This document shows, piece by piece, positions 29,679-37,965 of a stretch of DNA of 45,032 bases. Within the stretch, counting starts at the first letter, position 1. Every line of letters starts with the position of its first letter. Below the pieces are notes generated by a model. That model saw only the letters and a list, made by a program, of their open reading frames with translations, made no database searches and was not told the origin of the DNA. The DNA lies in contig CAJUMH010000025.1 of the NCBI GenBank assembly GCA_910587145.1, positions 1 to 45,032 on the forward strand, given 5' to 3'. Origin of the DNA: an uncultured Ruthenibacterium sp. GTDB lineage: Bacteria; Bacillota; Clostridia; Oscillospirales; Ruminococcaceae. The position numbers were made by a program, and so were the translations under genes.

Positions 29679-30518
29679 ATGCAGCATTTTCTGGTATTTC
29701 AAAGCGATTTTGGGCTTGTGGACGGCGCTGTCAGCGCGATGAAAGGCGTTGCCTATAAGGTGGATCCGGAGCTGATCCTCGGCGATATCACGCACGATAT
29801 CACGCCGTATAATGTATTTGAGGCGTCCTACCGGCTGTTCCAGACGGTAAACTACTGGCCGGCGGGCACGGTTTTTGTCTCGGTGATTGACCCGGGCGTG
29901 GGCTCCAGCCGCAAGAGCGTTGTGGCAAAAACAAGCGGCGGGCAGTATATCGTTACGCCGAACAACGGCACGCTGACGCATCTGAACGCCTTTGTGGGCA
30001 TCGAGGCGGTGCGCGAGATCGAGGAGCGCACCAACCGGCTGGAAAACAGCTTCCTTTCGTATACCTTCCACGGCCGGGATGTGTATGCCTATACCGGTGC
30101 GCGGCTTGCCTCGCAGACGATCTCTTACGAGGAGGTGGGCGCGCCGCTGCCGCTTTCGGAGCTGGTTTCCCTTGAGCTGTATGGCGCGCAGCGGGAGGAT
30201 GCCTCTGTCACCGGGCAGATTGATATTTTAGACGTGCGCTTCGGCTCGCTGTGGACATCCATTCCGTTCGAGATGTTCCGCGCACTGGGCTTTGAGTTTG
30301 GCGATTATGTAGAGGTGCGCATCTGCAATAATAACATGCCGGTGTATATCAACCGCATCGTCTATGGCCGCTCGTTTGCGGACGTGCGGGTGGGCGAGCC
30401 GATTGTGTATATGAATTCCGTCAATCACATGGCGCTCGCTATCAATCAGGGCTCCTTTGCCAAGGCCTACAACATTGGCGTCGGCATTCCCTGGACGATC
30501 TCGTTTACGAAGGTGTAA
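29679..30518 (+). CDS. SAM hydroxide adenosyltransferase (DUF62), copy 2
   Basis: This 279-residue paralogue of the preceding gene has the same triad at the same positions: D71 in VIDPGVG, R78 in SSRKS, and H131 in TFHGRDVYA. N95 replaces the aspartate of the PDNG motif (PNNG). The C-terminal domain is strongly diverged from copy 1. This looks like an old duplication with division of labour, possibly forming a mixed oligomer. ATG 29679 follows AAAGGAGAAG. The gene ends the operon; a bidirectional terminator lies 165 nt downstream. Confidence 0.88.
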   Translation: MQHFLVFQSDFGLVDGAVSAMKGVAYKVDPELILGDITHDITPYNVFEASYRLFQTVNYWPAGTVFVSVIDPGVGSSRKSVVAKTSGGQYIVTPNNGTLTHLNAFVGIEAVREIEERTNRLENSFLSYTFHGRDVYAYTGARLASQTISYEEVGAPLPLSELVSLELYGAQREDASVTGQIDILDVRFGSLWTSIPFEMFRALGFEFGDYVEVRICNNNMPVYINRIVYGRSFADVRVGEPIVYMNSVNHMALAINQGSFAKAYNIGVGIPWTISFTKV

Positions 30519-30682
30519 AGACAGAATGCACCTCTGCCCGAAGCGTGCGGCGCGCGGAAAACCGGTTCGCGCGGGACGGCGCGGAACTGTTGATACAGCC
30601 CAAAAACAGAACCGGCGTTTAAAAAGCAGAAGACGCCGGGCGCGCCCCAGAGTACAAAACGCGCAAAAAGATATAGCGGCAA

Positions 30683-30728
30683 AAAACGCTCCGATCCCCG
30701 AAACATTCCGGGACCGGAGCGTTTTAAT
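30683..30728. terminator. Bidirectional terminator between convergent operons
   Basis: AAAACGCTCCG (30683-30693) pairs with CGGAGCGTTTT (30715-30725), followed by AATTT; the A run on the left supplies a T tract on the minus strand. It separates the SAM genes from gnpA. A second imperfect GC-rich hairpin lies near 30795-30830. Otherwise the 400-nt gap holds no gene. Confidence 0.85.
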
Positions 30729-30919
30729 TTACTTGCCGATCGTACGCAAGTGTACTCCATAAAACAGTTTGCCAAAAAATCGCTTTCTGCACAGGCGCCT
30801 GCCGGAAAAAAGGAATGGCGGCGCCTGCCGTTCAGGTGTTCTGTTTACTGGTCTCGCCGCTCTTTTTCTATGTGAACTTGTTCGTCCACAGCTTATTTTT
30901 GATTGAAAGGATTTCCGTT

Positions 30920-33085
30920 TCAGACGCCGTACCAGCGGATCTTACCCGCCTCCAGCTCGGTATCAAAGCAGGAGCCGTCGCCCCGGTATACGGTGGTGGT
31001 CTGCGGCGCGTCGGTATTGTTCACAACGCAGAAAATGTCGCGTTCGGGATATGCGTGCACATCCACATTGACATTGGAAGAAAACCATACGTTCAGCAGG
31101 CTTTCGCTGTGGGCTGCCCAGAGCACCGCGCGGTGCAGGAGGCGGCTGTTTTCAAACGAATAGGGCAGGCCGCTGATGTAAACCGCGCGGCCTCTGCCGA
31201 ACGTATTTACGGCGAGCTGCACTTCCTTTTCGCGCTGCACCAGCACCTCGGCGTCCTCCAGCGCGTAAATGTTCTTTTTGCCCTCGCCGAAATCCACCGG
31301 CCCGGCGCAATCGGCAAGGATAAAGTGCTTGGGGTGCTCGCGCCAGTTGTATTTGTCATAACCCAGCGTAAATCCGGTTTCTTTTTCTACGCCCAGGATA
31401 TTTGAAAGCTGCAGATAGCGGCCCTGATATTGGCGTCCGGATGGCTCGCCCACGCCGATGAGGCCACCGCCGTTCCAGACAAAGCGCTTCACCGCGGCGC
31501 TGATTTCGGCGTTCTCCCAAACGGCGCCGCCTGTGTGGGCGGTGTCGCCGTCGCCAATGTTGAACAGCACGTCCACGCCGTTCAACGCGGCCGGGTCGGC
31601 CAAAAGATCGTCGAAGCTGAGAAAGCGCACGTCGTACGGCGCGCCGGAAAGCGCCTCGATCACGCCCGCATAGCTGTAGTTCTGCTTTTGGTACAGCGCG
31701 TGGTGCACCATATGACATCCCCATGCGCGCGCTCTGCCCCAGCTGTTCAGCACGGCCACCGTCTTTACGCAGTAGGGCGCCGCGCCGTCGATCTTGCCGT
31801 ACAAATCTCGGAATTCCCTGCAGACATGCTCGACATACTCCAGAAAATCGGGGAATTGGCACGCGAGCTTCAGATAACCGCCGTAGCCGATGCGATCGAC
31901 GGGCTTGCGCAGAATGGCGCGGCGCGCCGTCACCCAGTTTTCTTTTGCCTCGCGCACCGGATTTCCGCCTGCGTGGAACGTATCGGGAAAGAAATACGGC
32001 AGAAAGCGCCCTTCGGTGTACTTTACGCCGGGAATATCGGAAATGAGCCGCAGCGTGCTGCCGTTGCCCACGCTGCCCACCACGGCGTCGAGGCCAATGC
32101 CCTTGAATTCCTCCAAAAACGGCTCGGTGCCAATCCAGTGGTCGCCCAAAAACATCATGGCTTCCTTGCCCAGCTCGTGGGTAATCTCCACCATTTCCCT
32201 GGCCAGCGCCGCCACCTCGCGCCGCTGGAACGCCATAAAATCCTTATATTCCCGGGAGGGCACGCGGTACTGGTTGTTATAATAGCCCTGGTCGATAATG
32301 AATTCCGGGCGGAAGCGGTAGCCGGCCTCCCGCTCGAACTGCTCTAAAATACAGGGCGAGACGCTGGCCGAATAACCGTACCAGTCCACATATTTTTCCC
32401 GCCGCAGCGCGTCGAAGATCAGCGTGAACTGGTGGAAAAACGTTGTGTAGCGAATCACATTTACATACGGGCGCTCGGCGATGAACCTGCGCAGGCGCTC
32501 CATGGCATATTTGCGCGTTTTGGGCTGGCGCACGTCGAAGGTGATCTGATGCTCGCAATCCTTCCAATCGTTCGTAACGGCGTTATACATATGCACGGGA
32601 TCCCAGATGAGATATGCAAGGAAGCTGACGGTATAATCGTGAAAGGGCTTTGGGGCGTCGATGACAACGCAGCCGGTTTCCGGCTGCCAGCGCCATACGT
32701 CCGGAGAAAGCGGCTCGCCTGTGGTGCGGTCCATCACCTCCCACCAGCGCCTGATATCGTCGCGCGCGTTTACCTGTAAAAGCTCCGGGCTGACGTTTTG
32801 CATCAGCGGGATGGCGAGCGGCCCGCCGCTTGCGGTGTGAAAGCCCGTCATGATATAACATTGCTGGATCTCGTCCGGATTGGCCCGGGCCCAGGCGTTA
32901 TCCTTGCGCGTGGTATAGTAGGTGGCGTAAACCTTTGCCCCGGTATTCCGCAGCTCTTTGGGAAAATCTGTTCCGTCGCAATCACGGATGGCGTCCGCGC
33001 CCCAGCGCTCCAGAAGTTTTAGCGTCTCAGGGATCACATCCACATCAGTGGGGATCGTTACCCGGCCCCGATCGTTGTTTTTCAT
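30920..33085 (-). CDS. gnpA: 1,3-beta-galactosyl-N-acetylhexosamine phosphorylase (GH112)
   Basis: This 721-residue cytoplasmic enzyme cleaves galacto-N-biose or lacto-N-biose with phosphate, giving galactose-1-phosphate and the N-acetylhexosamine. The whole chain follows the GH112 pattern, including RWWEVMDRTTGE, FLAYLIWDPVHMYNAVTNDW (first 19 residues of it), and the catalytic loop MFLGDHWIGTEP, in which D315 should be the general acid. VKYTEGRFLPYFFPDTF is also conserved. Start ATG 33085 follows AGAGG; an upstream in-frame GTG at 33094 overlaps the ribosome site. It is the last gene of a sugar-uptake operon. Whether GalNAc- or GlcNAc-linked galactose is preferred cannot be read from sequence by eye. 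Confidence 0.96.
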   Translation of the reverse strand: MKNNDRGRVTIPTDVDVIPETLKLLERWGADAIRDCDGTDFPKELRNTGAKVYATYYTTRKDNAWARANPDEIQQCYIMTGFHTASGGPLAIPLMQNVSPELLQVNARDDIRRWWEVMDRTTGEPLSPDVWRWQPETGCVVIDAPKPFHDYTVSFLAYLIWDPVHMYNAVTNDWKDCEHQITFDVRQPKTRKYAMERLRRFIAERPYVNVIRYTTFFHQFTLIFDALRREKYVDWYGYSASVSPCILEQFEREAGYRFRPEFIIDQGYYNNQYRVPSREYKDFMAFQRREVAALAREMVEITHELGKEAMMFLGDHWIGTEPFLEEFKGIGLDAVVGSVGNGSTLRLISDIPGVKYTEGRFLPYFFPDTFHAGGNPVREAKENWVTARRAILRKPVDRIGYGGYLKLACQFPDFLEYVEHVCREFRDLYGKIDGAAPYCVKTVAVLNSWGRARAWGCHMVHHALYQKQNYSYAGVIEALSGAPYDVRFLSFDDLLADPAALNGVDVLFNIGDGDTAHTGGAVWENAEISAAVKRFVWNGGGLIGVGEPSGRQYQGRYLQLSNILGVEKETGFTLGYDKYNWREHPKHFILADCAGPVDFGEGKKNIYALEDAEVLVQREKEVQLAVNTFGRGRAVYISGLPYSFENSRLLHRAVLWAAHSESLLNVWFSSNVNVDVHAYPERDIFCVVNNTDAPQTTTVYRGDGSCFDTELEAGKIRWYGV

Positions 33086-33100
33086 GGGGAACACCTCTTC

Positions 33101-33310
33101 TCAGTGTGTATTTTTCTTGGGGGGATCGACAAACCGGGTATTATAAAGATACAGCGTGCCCAGCAACAGCGCAAGGCCAGCCAGCATGAGCAAAAGCCCC
33201 TGCATGCGGCCGGTGAGCCCCCAGCCCCCGATCAGCAGGGCAAAGCCGGAAACAAATGTGGCCAGCATCAAAACGAGGCGTACGGCCGGATGATCCTTCC
33301 AGTAATTCAT
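33101..33310 (-). CDS. Small two-helix membrane protein
   Basis: This 69-residue protein has two hydrophobic segments (about 12-32 and 36-56), a basic loop between them (TGRMQG) and a charged tail NTRFVDPPKKNTH. I do not recognise the family. It lies between the permease (9-nt gap) and gnpA (15-nt gap), has a ribosome site (AAGGTG), and its tight spacing argues that it is a real gene of the operon. It may assist the transporter, whose ATPase is not encoded here. Confidence 0.7.
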   Translation of the reverse strand: MNYWKDHPAVRLVLMLATFVSGFALLIGGWGLTGRMQGLLLMLAGLALLLGTLYLYNTRFVDPPKKNTH

Positions 33311-33319
33311 ATCGGCACC

Positions 33320-34210
33320 TTATCCTTTCAATCCGCCCACGGTCATGCCCTGGGTAAGCTTTTTCTGCACGCACATATACAAAATCAATGTGGGCAGCAT
33401 CACCAGCACCAAACCGGCATACAAACGGCCGTATTCCGCCTTCGACTGCGACGCCTGCATCAGGTTCAGAAGGCCCACAGGCAGCGTTTTCTGGCCGGTG
33501 GCGCTGCTCATCAGCGTCATGGAAATGATATATTCGTTCCAGAACGATAAAAAGTTGAACAGAATGATGGTGAGAATAGAGGGCTGCGCCATGGGGAAAA
33601 TGATGCGCACCATCGTGGCGCCGTAGCCAGCGCCGTCGATGTAGGCGGCTTCCTCAAAATCGTAGGGCAGCGTGGCAAAATAGCCCGAAAGCAGATAAAT
33701 GGTAAACGGCAGCGCGGTGGCGGCGTAAACCACGGCCAGCATTACAAGATTGTTCATAAAAACGTTGTTCCAGTGGAACAGGTATTGCACCCAGCTCTCC
33801 CAATCGCGCAGCATCAGGAAGATGGGCACCACGATATAGTTTACGTTGATGAACAGCCCGGCCATAAAGGCGGTATTCAGCAGCTTGCGGCCGCGGAAGG
33901 GAAAGCGCGAAAGGCAGTAGGCGGCCGGCAGCGCCACCACCAGCAGCAGCGCAAGCGACAGAGCGGTGACAATTACGGAATTCAGCATATAGCTGCCCAT
34001 GTTGGCGGCGTTCCACGCATCCGCAAAGTTCTGCCAGTAAAACGAGGCCGGCAGCGTCCACGGGTTGCCGTAAAATTCGCTGTTCTGCTTGACGGAGGCC
34101 ATAAATACCCACGCCACGGGAACCAGAATCAGTATGGCCAGCGTGGCGAGCACCACATAGATAAACGCCTTGTACAGCGCATCGGCGGAATTTTTCTTTT
34201 TTGCGTTCAT
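33320..34210 (-). CDS. Sugar ABC transporter permease, MalG type
   Basis: This 296-residue inner-membrane permease has six predicted helices. The cytoplasmic EAA loop reads EEAAYIDGAGYGATMVRIIF, which docks to the ATPase. The C-terminus GMTVGGLKG is typical of the MalG/CUT1 group. It pairs with the MalF-type permease just upstream (12-nt gap). With the lipoprotein it should import galacto-N-biose or lacto-N-biose for the GH112 enzyme. ATG 34210 follows AAGGGGG. The required ATPase is probably a shared MsiK/UgpC-like protein from elsewhere. Confidence 0.93.
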   Translation of the reverse strand: MNAKKKNSADALYKAFIYVVLATLAILILVPVAWVFMASVKQNSEFYGNPWTLPASFYWQNFADAWNAANMGSYMLNSVIVTALSLALLLVVALPAAYCLSRFPFRGRKLLNTAFMAGLFINVNYIVVPIFLMLRDWESWVQYLFHWNNVFMNNLVMLAVVYAATALPFTIYLLSGYFATLPYDFEEAAYIDGAGYGATMVRIIFPMAQPSILTIILFNFLSFWNEYIISMTLMSSATGQKTLPVGLLNLMQASQSKAEYGRLYAGLVLVMLPTLILYMCVQKKLTQGMTVGGLKG

Positions 34211-34222
34211 AAACCGGCCCCC

Positions 34223-35095
34223 TTACATTTGCAGCACGTCACGTTTGGTGACATGGTTGACTACGGCGGACAGCGTAAAGGAAAACAAAAAGATGATTAC
34301 GCCGGCAGCCATGGCGTAGCCGTATAAGCCCTCGTCCTTTTGCGTATACATAAAGCTGAGGCCCACATCGGCCATTCCCTTGGCCACCATGGCTTTGACG
34401 AACAAAAACGCCATGTTGATGGTAGAGATGATAAAAAACGTGAGGGTGGTGCGAATATTGGTCCAGATGAGAGGCAGGGTGATCTCAAAGAACTGCTTCA
34501 GCCTGCCCGCGCCGTCCAGGCTGGCGGATTCGTACAGATCCACCGGCACGGCGGACATCGAGGCCATGTACATTACCATATAATAGCCGATGGCCTGCCA
34601 GATCATGGCGATGATGATGCTGACGATCACCATGGGCTGGTCTTTCCAGAGGATCAGGATCTCTTTGCCGGAAAAAAGAGACAGGGCGGAATTGAGCATG
34701 CCGTTTTCCGGCTTGTAAATGGCGGAAAAGATCCCCGCGATGACAACCACAGAGAGAATATTGGGAATGTAGAATACGATGCGGAAAAAGCCCTGTCCCC
34801 GAATCTTTTCCCGGGTAAGAATGGCGGCGAACACAATGGCAAAAAAGAAGGTTGCAACCGTCACTGTGACGATCAGCAAAATTGTATTCTGCATAGAGGC
34901 GATGAATTTTGTATCCCGAAAGAGGATCCTGAAATTTTCAAAGCCCACAAATGTTTCGGTGGGAGAATAAGCGCCCCGCTCAAACAGTGACATCCGGAAC
35001 ACGTTCAGTGTCGGCATCACCATAAACAGAAAAAACAGGATGCTTGCGGGAGCCACACAAAGGGCAATGAACCGGCCGCGGCCTTTGCTGCGCAT
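34223..35095 (-). CDS. Sugar ABC transporter permease, MalF type
   Basis: This 290-residue permease has six predicted helices and the EAA-like loop ESASLDGAGRLKQFFEITLP. An N-terminal positively charged start and the GFENFRILFRD segment are typical of CUT1 MalF-like proteins. ATG 35095 follows GGAAAGGAG. It is separated from the lipoprotein gene by 135 nt that include a strong hairpin (35162-35192), so it is probably made in smaller amounts than the binding protein. Confidence 0.93.
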   Translation of the reverse strand: MRSKGRGRFIALCVAPASILFFLFMVMPTLNVFRMSLFERGAYSPTETFVGFENFRILFRDTKFIASMQNTILLIVTVTVATFFFAIVFAAILTREKIRGQGFFRIVFYIPNILSVVVIAGIFSAIYKPENGMLNSALSLFSGKEILILWKDQPMVIVSIIIAMIWQAIGYYMVMYMASMSAVPVDLYESASLDGAGRLKQFFEITLPLIWTNIRTTLTFFIISTINMAFLFVKAMVAKGMADVGLSFMYTQKDEGLYGYAMAAGVIIFLFSFTLSAVVNHVTKRDVLQM

Positions 35096-35161
35096 ACAAT
35101 CGCTCCTTTCCTTGGAACACGATCAAAATAGATCCCTGCCTGTAAAATTTTGAACAGAAAA

Positions 35162-35192
35162 GCGGCGGTGAGCGGTTTTCGCTCACCGCCGC
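35162..35192 (-). terminator. Intercistronic hairpin between binding protein and permease genes
   Basis: A perfect 13-bp stem (35162-35174 with 35180-35192) with a 5-nt loop is followed on the minus strand by TTTTCTG. Within a transporter operon such a partial terminator and 3' mRNA stabiliser keeps binding-protein mRNA abundant over permease mRNA. Confidence 0.85.
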
Positions 35193-35230
35193 CTGCATTA
35201 CGGAAGATCCGCCCATCTCAATGGGACGCT

Positions 35231-36634
35231 TTACTCTACCAGATTATCACGCATCTGATCGCTGGCGGTCTTGATATCCGCGATCCACTGATCCTCTGTC
35301 ACGGAACCGTTGACAAGGCCGTTAACAGGATCGAAAAACACCTCGCGAACGCTGCCAAGGCCGGCGACGGCCTCGTAGGTGGCGAAGGAACCCATCGCGG
35401 CGTCGGCGCCGTTGTCATAGATGGAATAGAACATCTTGTTGTCGCCGTCCAGATTGTCCGTCAGGCCGGGAACCGGCTGCACAGCGCCGCCCTTGGCAAA
35501 GATGGCGCAGGCCGCATCGCTGTACAGGAAGGCAACAAACTGCTTGGCGGCGTCCAGGTTGGGAGCCTTTGCGGGGATCCATGCCTGCTCCAGCCAGCAG
35601 TAGCTGGCGCCGGAAGCGCCGGCCTTGGCGGCGGGCAGGGCCGTCATACCCCAGGCAAAGCCGTCGGCGCGGGGCGCGTCTTCCATCTCGCTCACGATCC
35701 AGGTGCCGTTCGGCATAAACAGGGCTTTGTTGTCCAGCACCAGCTGCTGGTTCTGCGTGAAGTCCTGATCGTTGGCCTGCGCCGGGGTGAGAGGATTGGT
35801 GTACGAAGCAAGCTTCGCCACGATATCAAAGCACTCCTGCGCCTCGGGGGTATCCCAGACGCCCTCTTCATACGTCAGGGCCTTGTTGTAGAAGTCCGGG
35901 CCGCCCACGGAGTACATCAGCGCATAGAAGAACGCGTCGAAGTAACCGGTGGTGGGGTAGGTAAACAGGTAGATGCCCTCTGCCTGGGCCTTATCGCCCA
36001 GCTCCCACATCTCGTCCCAGGTGGCGGGCACATCCCAGCCCTTTTCCTTGAACAGGCCGGCGTTGTAGAACAGGCCGCAGGGGCTGTAGAACATGGGGGC
36101 CAGATACGTTTTGCCGTCGCCATAGGGGTTGGTGATGGTGGTATCCGTAAAGCCGCCCACGATCTTATCGCCAACTGTCACGCTCTCGCCGGGCACCGTC
36201 ATGGAAAGCACGTCGGTGATATCGGCGATGTTGCGGTCTTTGATGAACTGCTCGGTGAGCTTTTTCTCACGGCCGGTGGCAAGGTGGATCACGTCGGGAT
36301 ATTCGCCGCCCTGCATGGACGGGCCGATCACGTCTTCGAGGTTCTGATCGCAGATCAGCTCTACCTCAATGCCGGTTTCGGCGGTAAATGCGTCGCACAC
36401 TTCCTGCCACATGCCGGGATAAGCGGTTTCATAAGCAGAGCTGAGCGCGGCCACCTTGATGGAAGCGGGCGCGGCGGGCGCGGCGGGCTCGTCGGGCGTG
36501 CTCTGGCTGCCCGCGCTTTGGGCCGGCTGGCTGTCCGCCGGCGCCGGCGAGGATGACTGCGGCGCCCCGCCGCAGCCGGCCAGCAGGCACACAAGCAAAG
36601 CTGTCGCTAAAACCATGCTGAAAATCTTTTTCAT
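35231..36634 (-). CDS. Sugar-binding lipoprotein of the GNB/LNB-type ABC transporter
   Basis: This 467-residue solute-binding protein starts with a signal peptide and lipobox LLAGC (lipidated C21). A Ser/Pro/Ala-rich linker of about 35 residues follows, and then a CUT1-type binding domain (family-like motifs YPDVIHLATGR, DVPATWDEMWELGDKA, YPTTGYFDAFFY). Start ATG 36634 has AAGGAGG seven nt upstream; the longer frame to 36922 is not supported. As first gene of the operon it lies downstream of the putative promoter and inverted repeat at 36745-36830. The ligand is inferred from the GH112 enzyme in the operon: galacto-N-biose, lacto-N-biose or related mucin/milk disaccharides. Confidence 0.93.
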   Translation of the reverse strand: MKKIFSMVLATALLVCLLAGCGGAPQSSSPAPADSQPAQSAGSQSTPDEPAAPAAPASIKVAALSSAYETAYPGMWQEVCDAFTAETGIEVELICDQNLEDVIGPSMQGGEYPDVIHLATGREKKLTEQFIKDRNIADITDVLSMTVPGESVTVGDKIVGGFTDTTITNPYGDGKTYLAPMFYSPCGLFYNAGLFKEKGWDVPATWDEMWELGDKAQAEGIYLFTYPTTGYFDAFFYALMYSVGGPDFYNKALTYEEGVWDTPEAQECFDIVAKLASYTNPLTPAQANDQDFTQNQQLVLDNKALFMPNGTWIVSEMEDAPRADGFAWGMTALPAAKAGASGASYCWLEQAWIPAKAPNLDAAKQFVAFLYSDAACAIFAKGGAVQPVPGLTDNLDGDNKMFYSIYDNGADAAMGSFATYEAVAGLGSVREVFFDPVNGLVNGSVTEDQWIADIKTASDQMRDNLVE

Positions 36635-36694
36635 CGTTGCAAACCTCCTTAAATGATAAAACGTGCGTGAGACAGGGGCGGCGAAACTCACAAA

Positions 36695-36739
36695 ACAAAG
36701 CGCTGCGGATTGTGTGCAGCAAATAGTCCGCGGCTTTGT
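36695..36739 (-). other. Leader hairpin ahead of the binding-protein gene
   Basis: ACAAAGC (36695-36701) and TGCGGA (36704-36709) pair with TCCGCG (36727-36732) and GCTTTGT (36733-36739), leaving a two-base bulge: a 13-bp stem in the 5' leader of the lipoprotein mRNA. No T run follows, so it is more likely to affect mRNA stability than termination. Confidence 0.45.
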
Positions 36740-36744
36740 TTTTG

Positions 36745-36830
36745 GAATGGGGCTGCCCGCGTCAAAGGCGTTCTGTTGCGCCTTATGCACATAGTATATC
36801 GGGGTATTCGCAGATAGAACAGCCCCATTC
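36745..36830 (-). promoter_or_regulatory. Putative promoter of the GH112 operon bracketed by an 11-bp inverted repeat
   Basis: GAATGGGGCTG (36745-36755) and its exact reverse complement CAGCCCCATTC (36820-36830) lie 75 bp apart, about seven helical turns. Between them on the minus strand is TATACT (36793-36798) with a weak TGTTCT (36816-36821) at 17 bp. One half-site abuts the -35 and the other lies downstream of the start. This layout fits operator sites that a dimeric regulator, perhaps the divergent AraC protein, could bridge. Confidence 0.5.
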
Positions 36831-36990
36831 TTGCGTTTGTCTTTAGAAATATTGCTTTTTTGGGAATTTGCACAGATTTTTTGCCCATTGCGAATTCTCT
36901 CTGTAAAAATATGCATTTTCAATCATTTTTATGCTTTTTACGGACGCTTTAAAATAAAAAAAGAAAAAGAAAACAACGAAAAAAGAAAGC

Positions 36991-37019
36991 TTGCAAGATG
37001 CTGAAAAGCAGGATATAAT
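36991..37019 (+). promoter_or_regulatory. Promoter of the AraC-family regulator
   Basis: TTGCAA (36991-36996), a 17-bp spacer and TATAAT (37014-37019). The surrounding 36840-37030 is very AT-rich. The leader to the ATG is about 90 nt. Confidence 0.7.
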
Positions 37020-37114
37020 AAAATAAAGAATGATTGGAACGTTTTTTTTGTAAAATTGCGCTGGCCTGGGAAGAGACGCCGGGCGTTTTCAGAGCACAGC
37101 ATGGAGGGGGCGCG

Positions 37115-37945
37115 ATGAGCAGCTATCAATACAGCTTTTCCTTTACGATCCCGCCTTTTCCCGACAGCGATACGCTGCGGCTGAGCTATATTTTTCAGGA
37201 TCGGTATTCCGAGGAATGGAATTCCAATCCGCATACGCACAGCTGTGCGGAGCTGTTTTTTATCACCGAGGGCCACGGCCGTTTTCACACGCAACGCGAG
37301 GAGTTCCCCGTTGCGCTGCATGATCTGATCGTGATCAACGCCAATGTACTGCATACCGAGCTGAGCCAGCCGAAAAATCCGCTGGAGTATATCGTGCTGG
37401 GCGTGGAGTGTGTGGAGGTTTTGGGCAGTGCGGACGGTTACGCAATGTTTCATCTGCACAGCGGCTGGCAGGAGTTGATGAACTGTCTGGAGCTGATGAT
37501 CCGCGAGACGCGGGAGCGGCAGCCAGGCTGCGAGGAGGTGTGCCGCCGCCTGTTGGAGGTGGTGCTGCTGCGGCTGGGACGGCAGGGGGCGCTGTCTCTG
37601 GGCGCACAGGCCGCCGGTTCCCGCGTCAGCCGCGAGTGCGGGTTGGTGCGCCGGTATATCGACAATCATTTTAAGGAGGATTTGAATCTGAACCAGCTTG
37701 CGCAGCTGGCACACGTGAATAAATATTATCTGGCGCATGCATTTCGCCGGGAATTCGGCGAATCGCCCATCCACTATCTCATCTCCCGCAGGGTGGAGGA
37801 AAGCAGATTTCTTTTGCGCGAGACCGATCACACGCTTTCTTTCATTTCGCGGGTGCTGGGCTTTTCGTCGCCCAGCTACTTTTCACAATGCTTTCGCCGC
37901 GCAGAGGGGATCAGCCCCATGGAATATCGCCGCAAAAGCCGGTAG
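37115..37945 (+). CDS. AraC-family transcriptional regulator of the GH112 operon
   Basis: This 276-residue protein has an N-terminal cupin-type sensing domain (NPHTHSCAELFFITEGHG) and a C-terminal double helix-turn-helix (about residues 180-276). The HTH region includes LAQLAHVNKYYLAHAFRREF and the second-helix signature GFSSPSYFSQCFRRAEGISP. It is transcribed away from the sugar operon and should activate it when the disaccharide is bound. Start ATG 37115 follows GGAGGGGG; an open frame from 37034 adds 27 unlikely residues. It could also bind the inverted repeat at 36745-36830. Confidence 0.88.
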   Translation: MSSYQYSFSFTIPPFPDSDTLRLSYIFQDRYSEEWNSNPHTHSCAELFFITEGHGRFHTQREEFPVALHDLIVINANVLHTELSQPKNPLEYIVLGVECVEVLGSADGYAMFHLHSGWQELMNCLELMIRETRERQPGCEEVCRRLLEVVLLRLGRQGALSLGAQAAGSRVSRECGLVRRYIDNHFKEDLNLNQLAQLAHVNKYYLAHAFRREFGESPIHYLISRRVEESRFLLRETDHTLSFISRVLGFSSPSYFSQCFRRAEGISPMEYRRKSR

Positions 37946-37965
37946 CGCAGGGAACGGGCGGAAGA

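Noticed and set aside
31430..32347. Plus-strand frame of 305 codons antisense to gnpA
   Set aside because: The GH112 enzyme is unmistakable on the minus strand; no motif or ribosome site supports the antisense frame.
35150..36556. Plus-strand frame of 468 codons antisense to the sugar-binding lipoprotein gene
   Set aside because: The minus-strand gene has signal peptide, lipobox and ribosome site; the plus frame has Gly/His/Ala-rich shadow composition.
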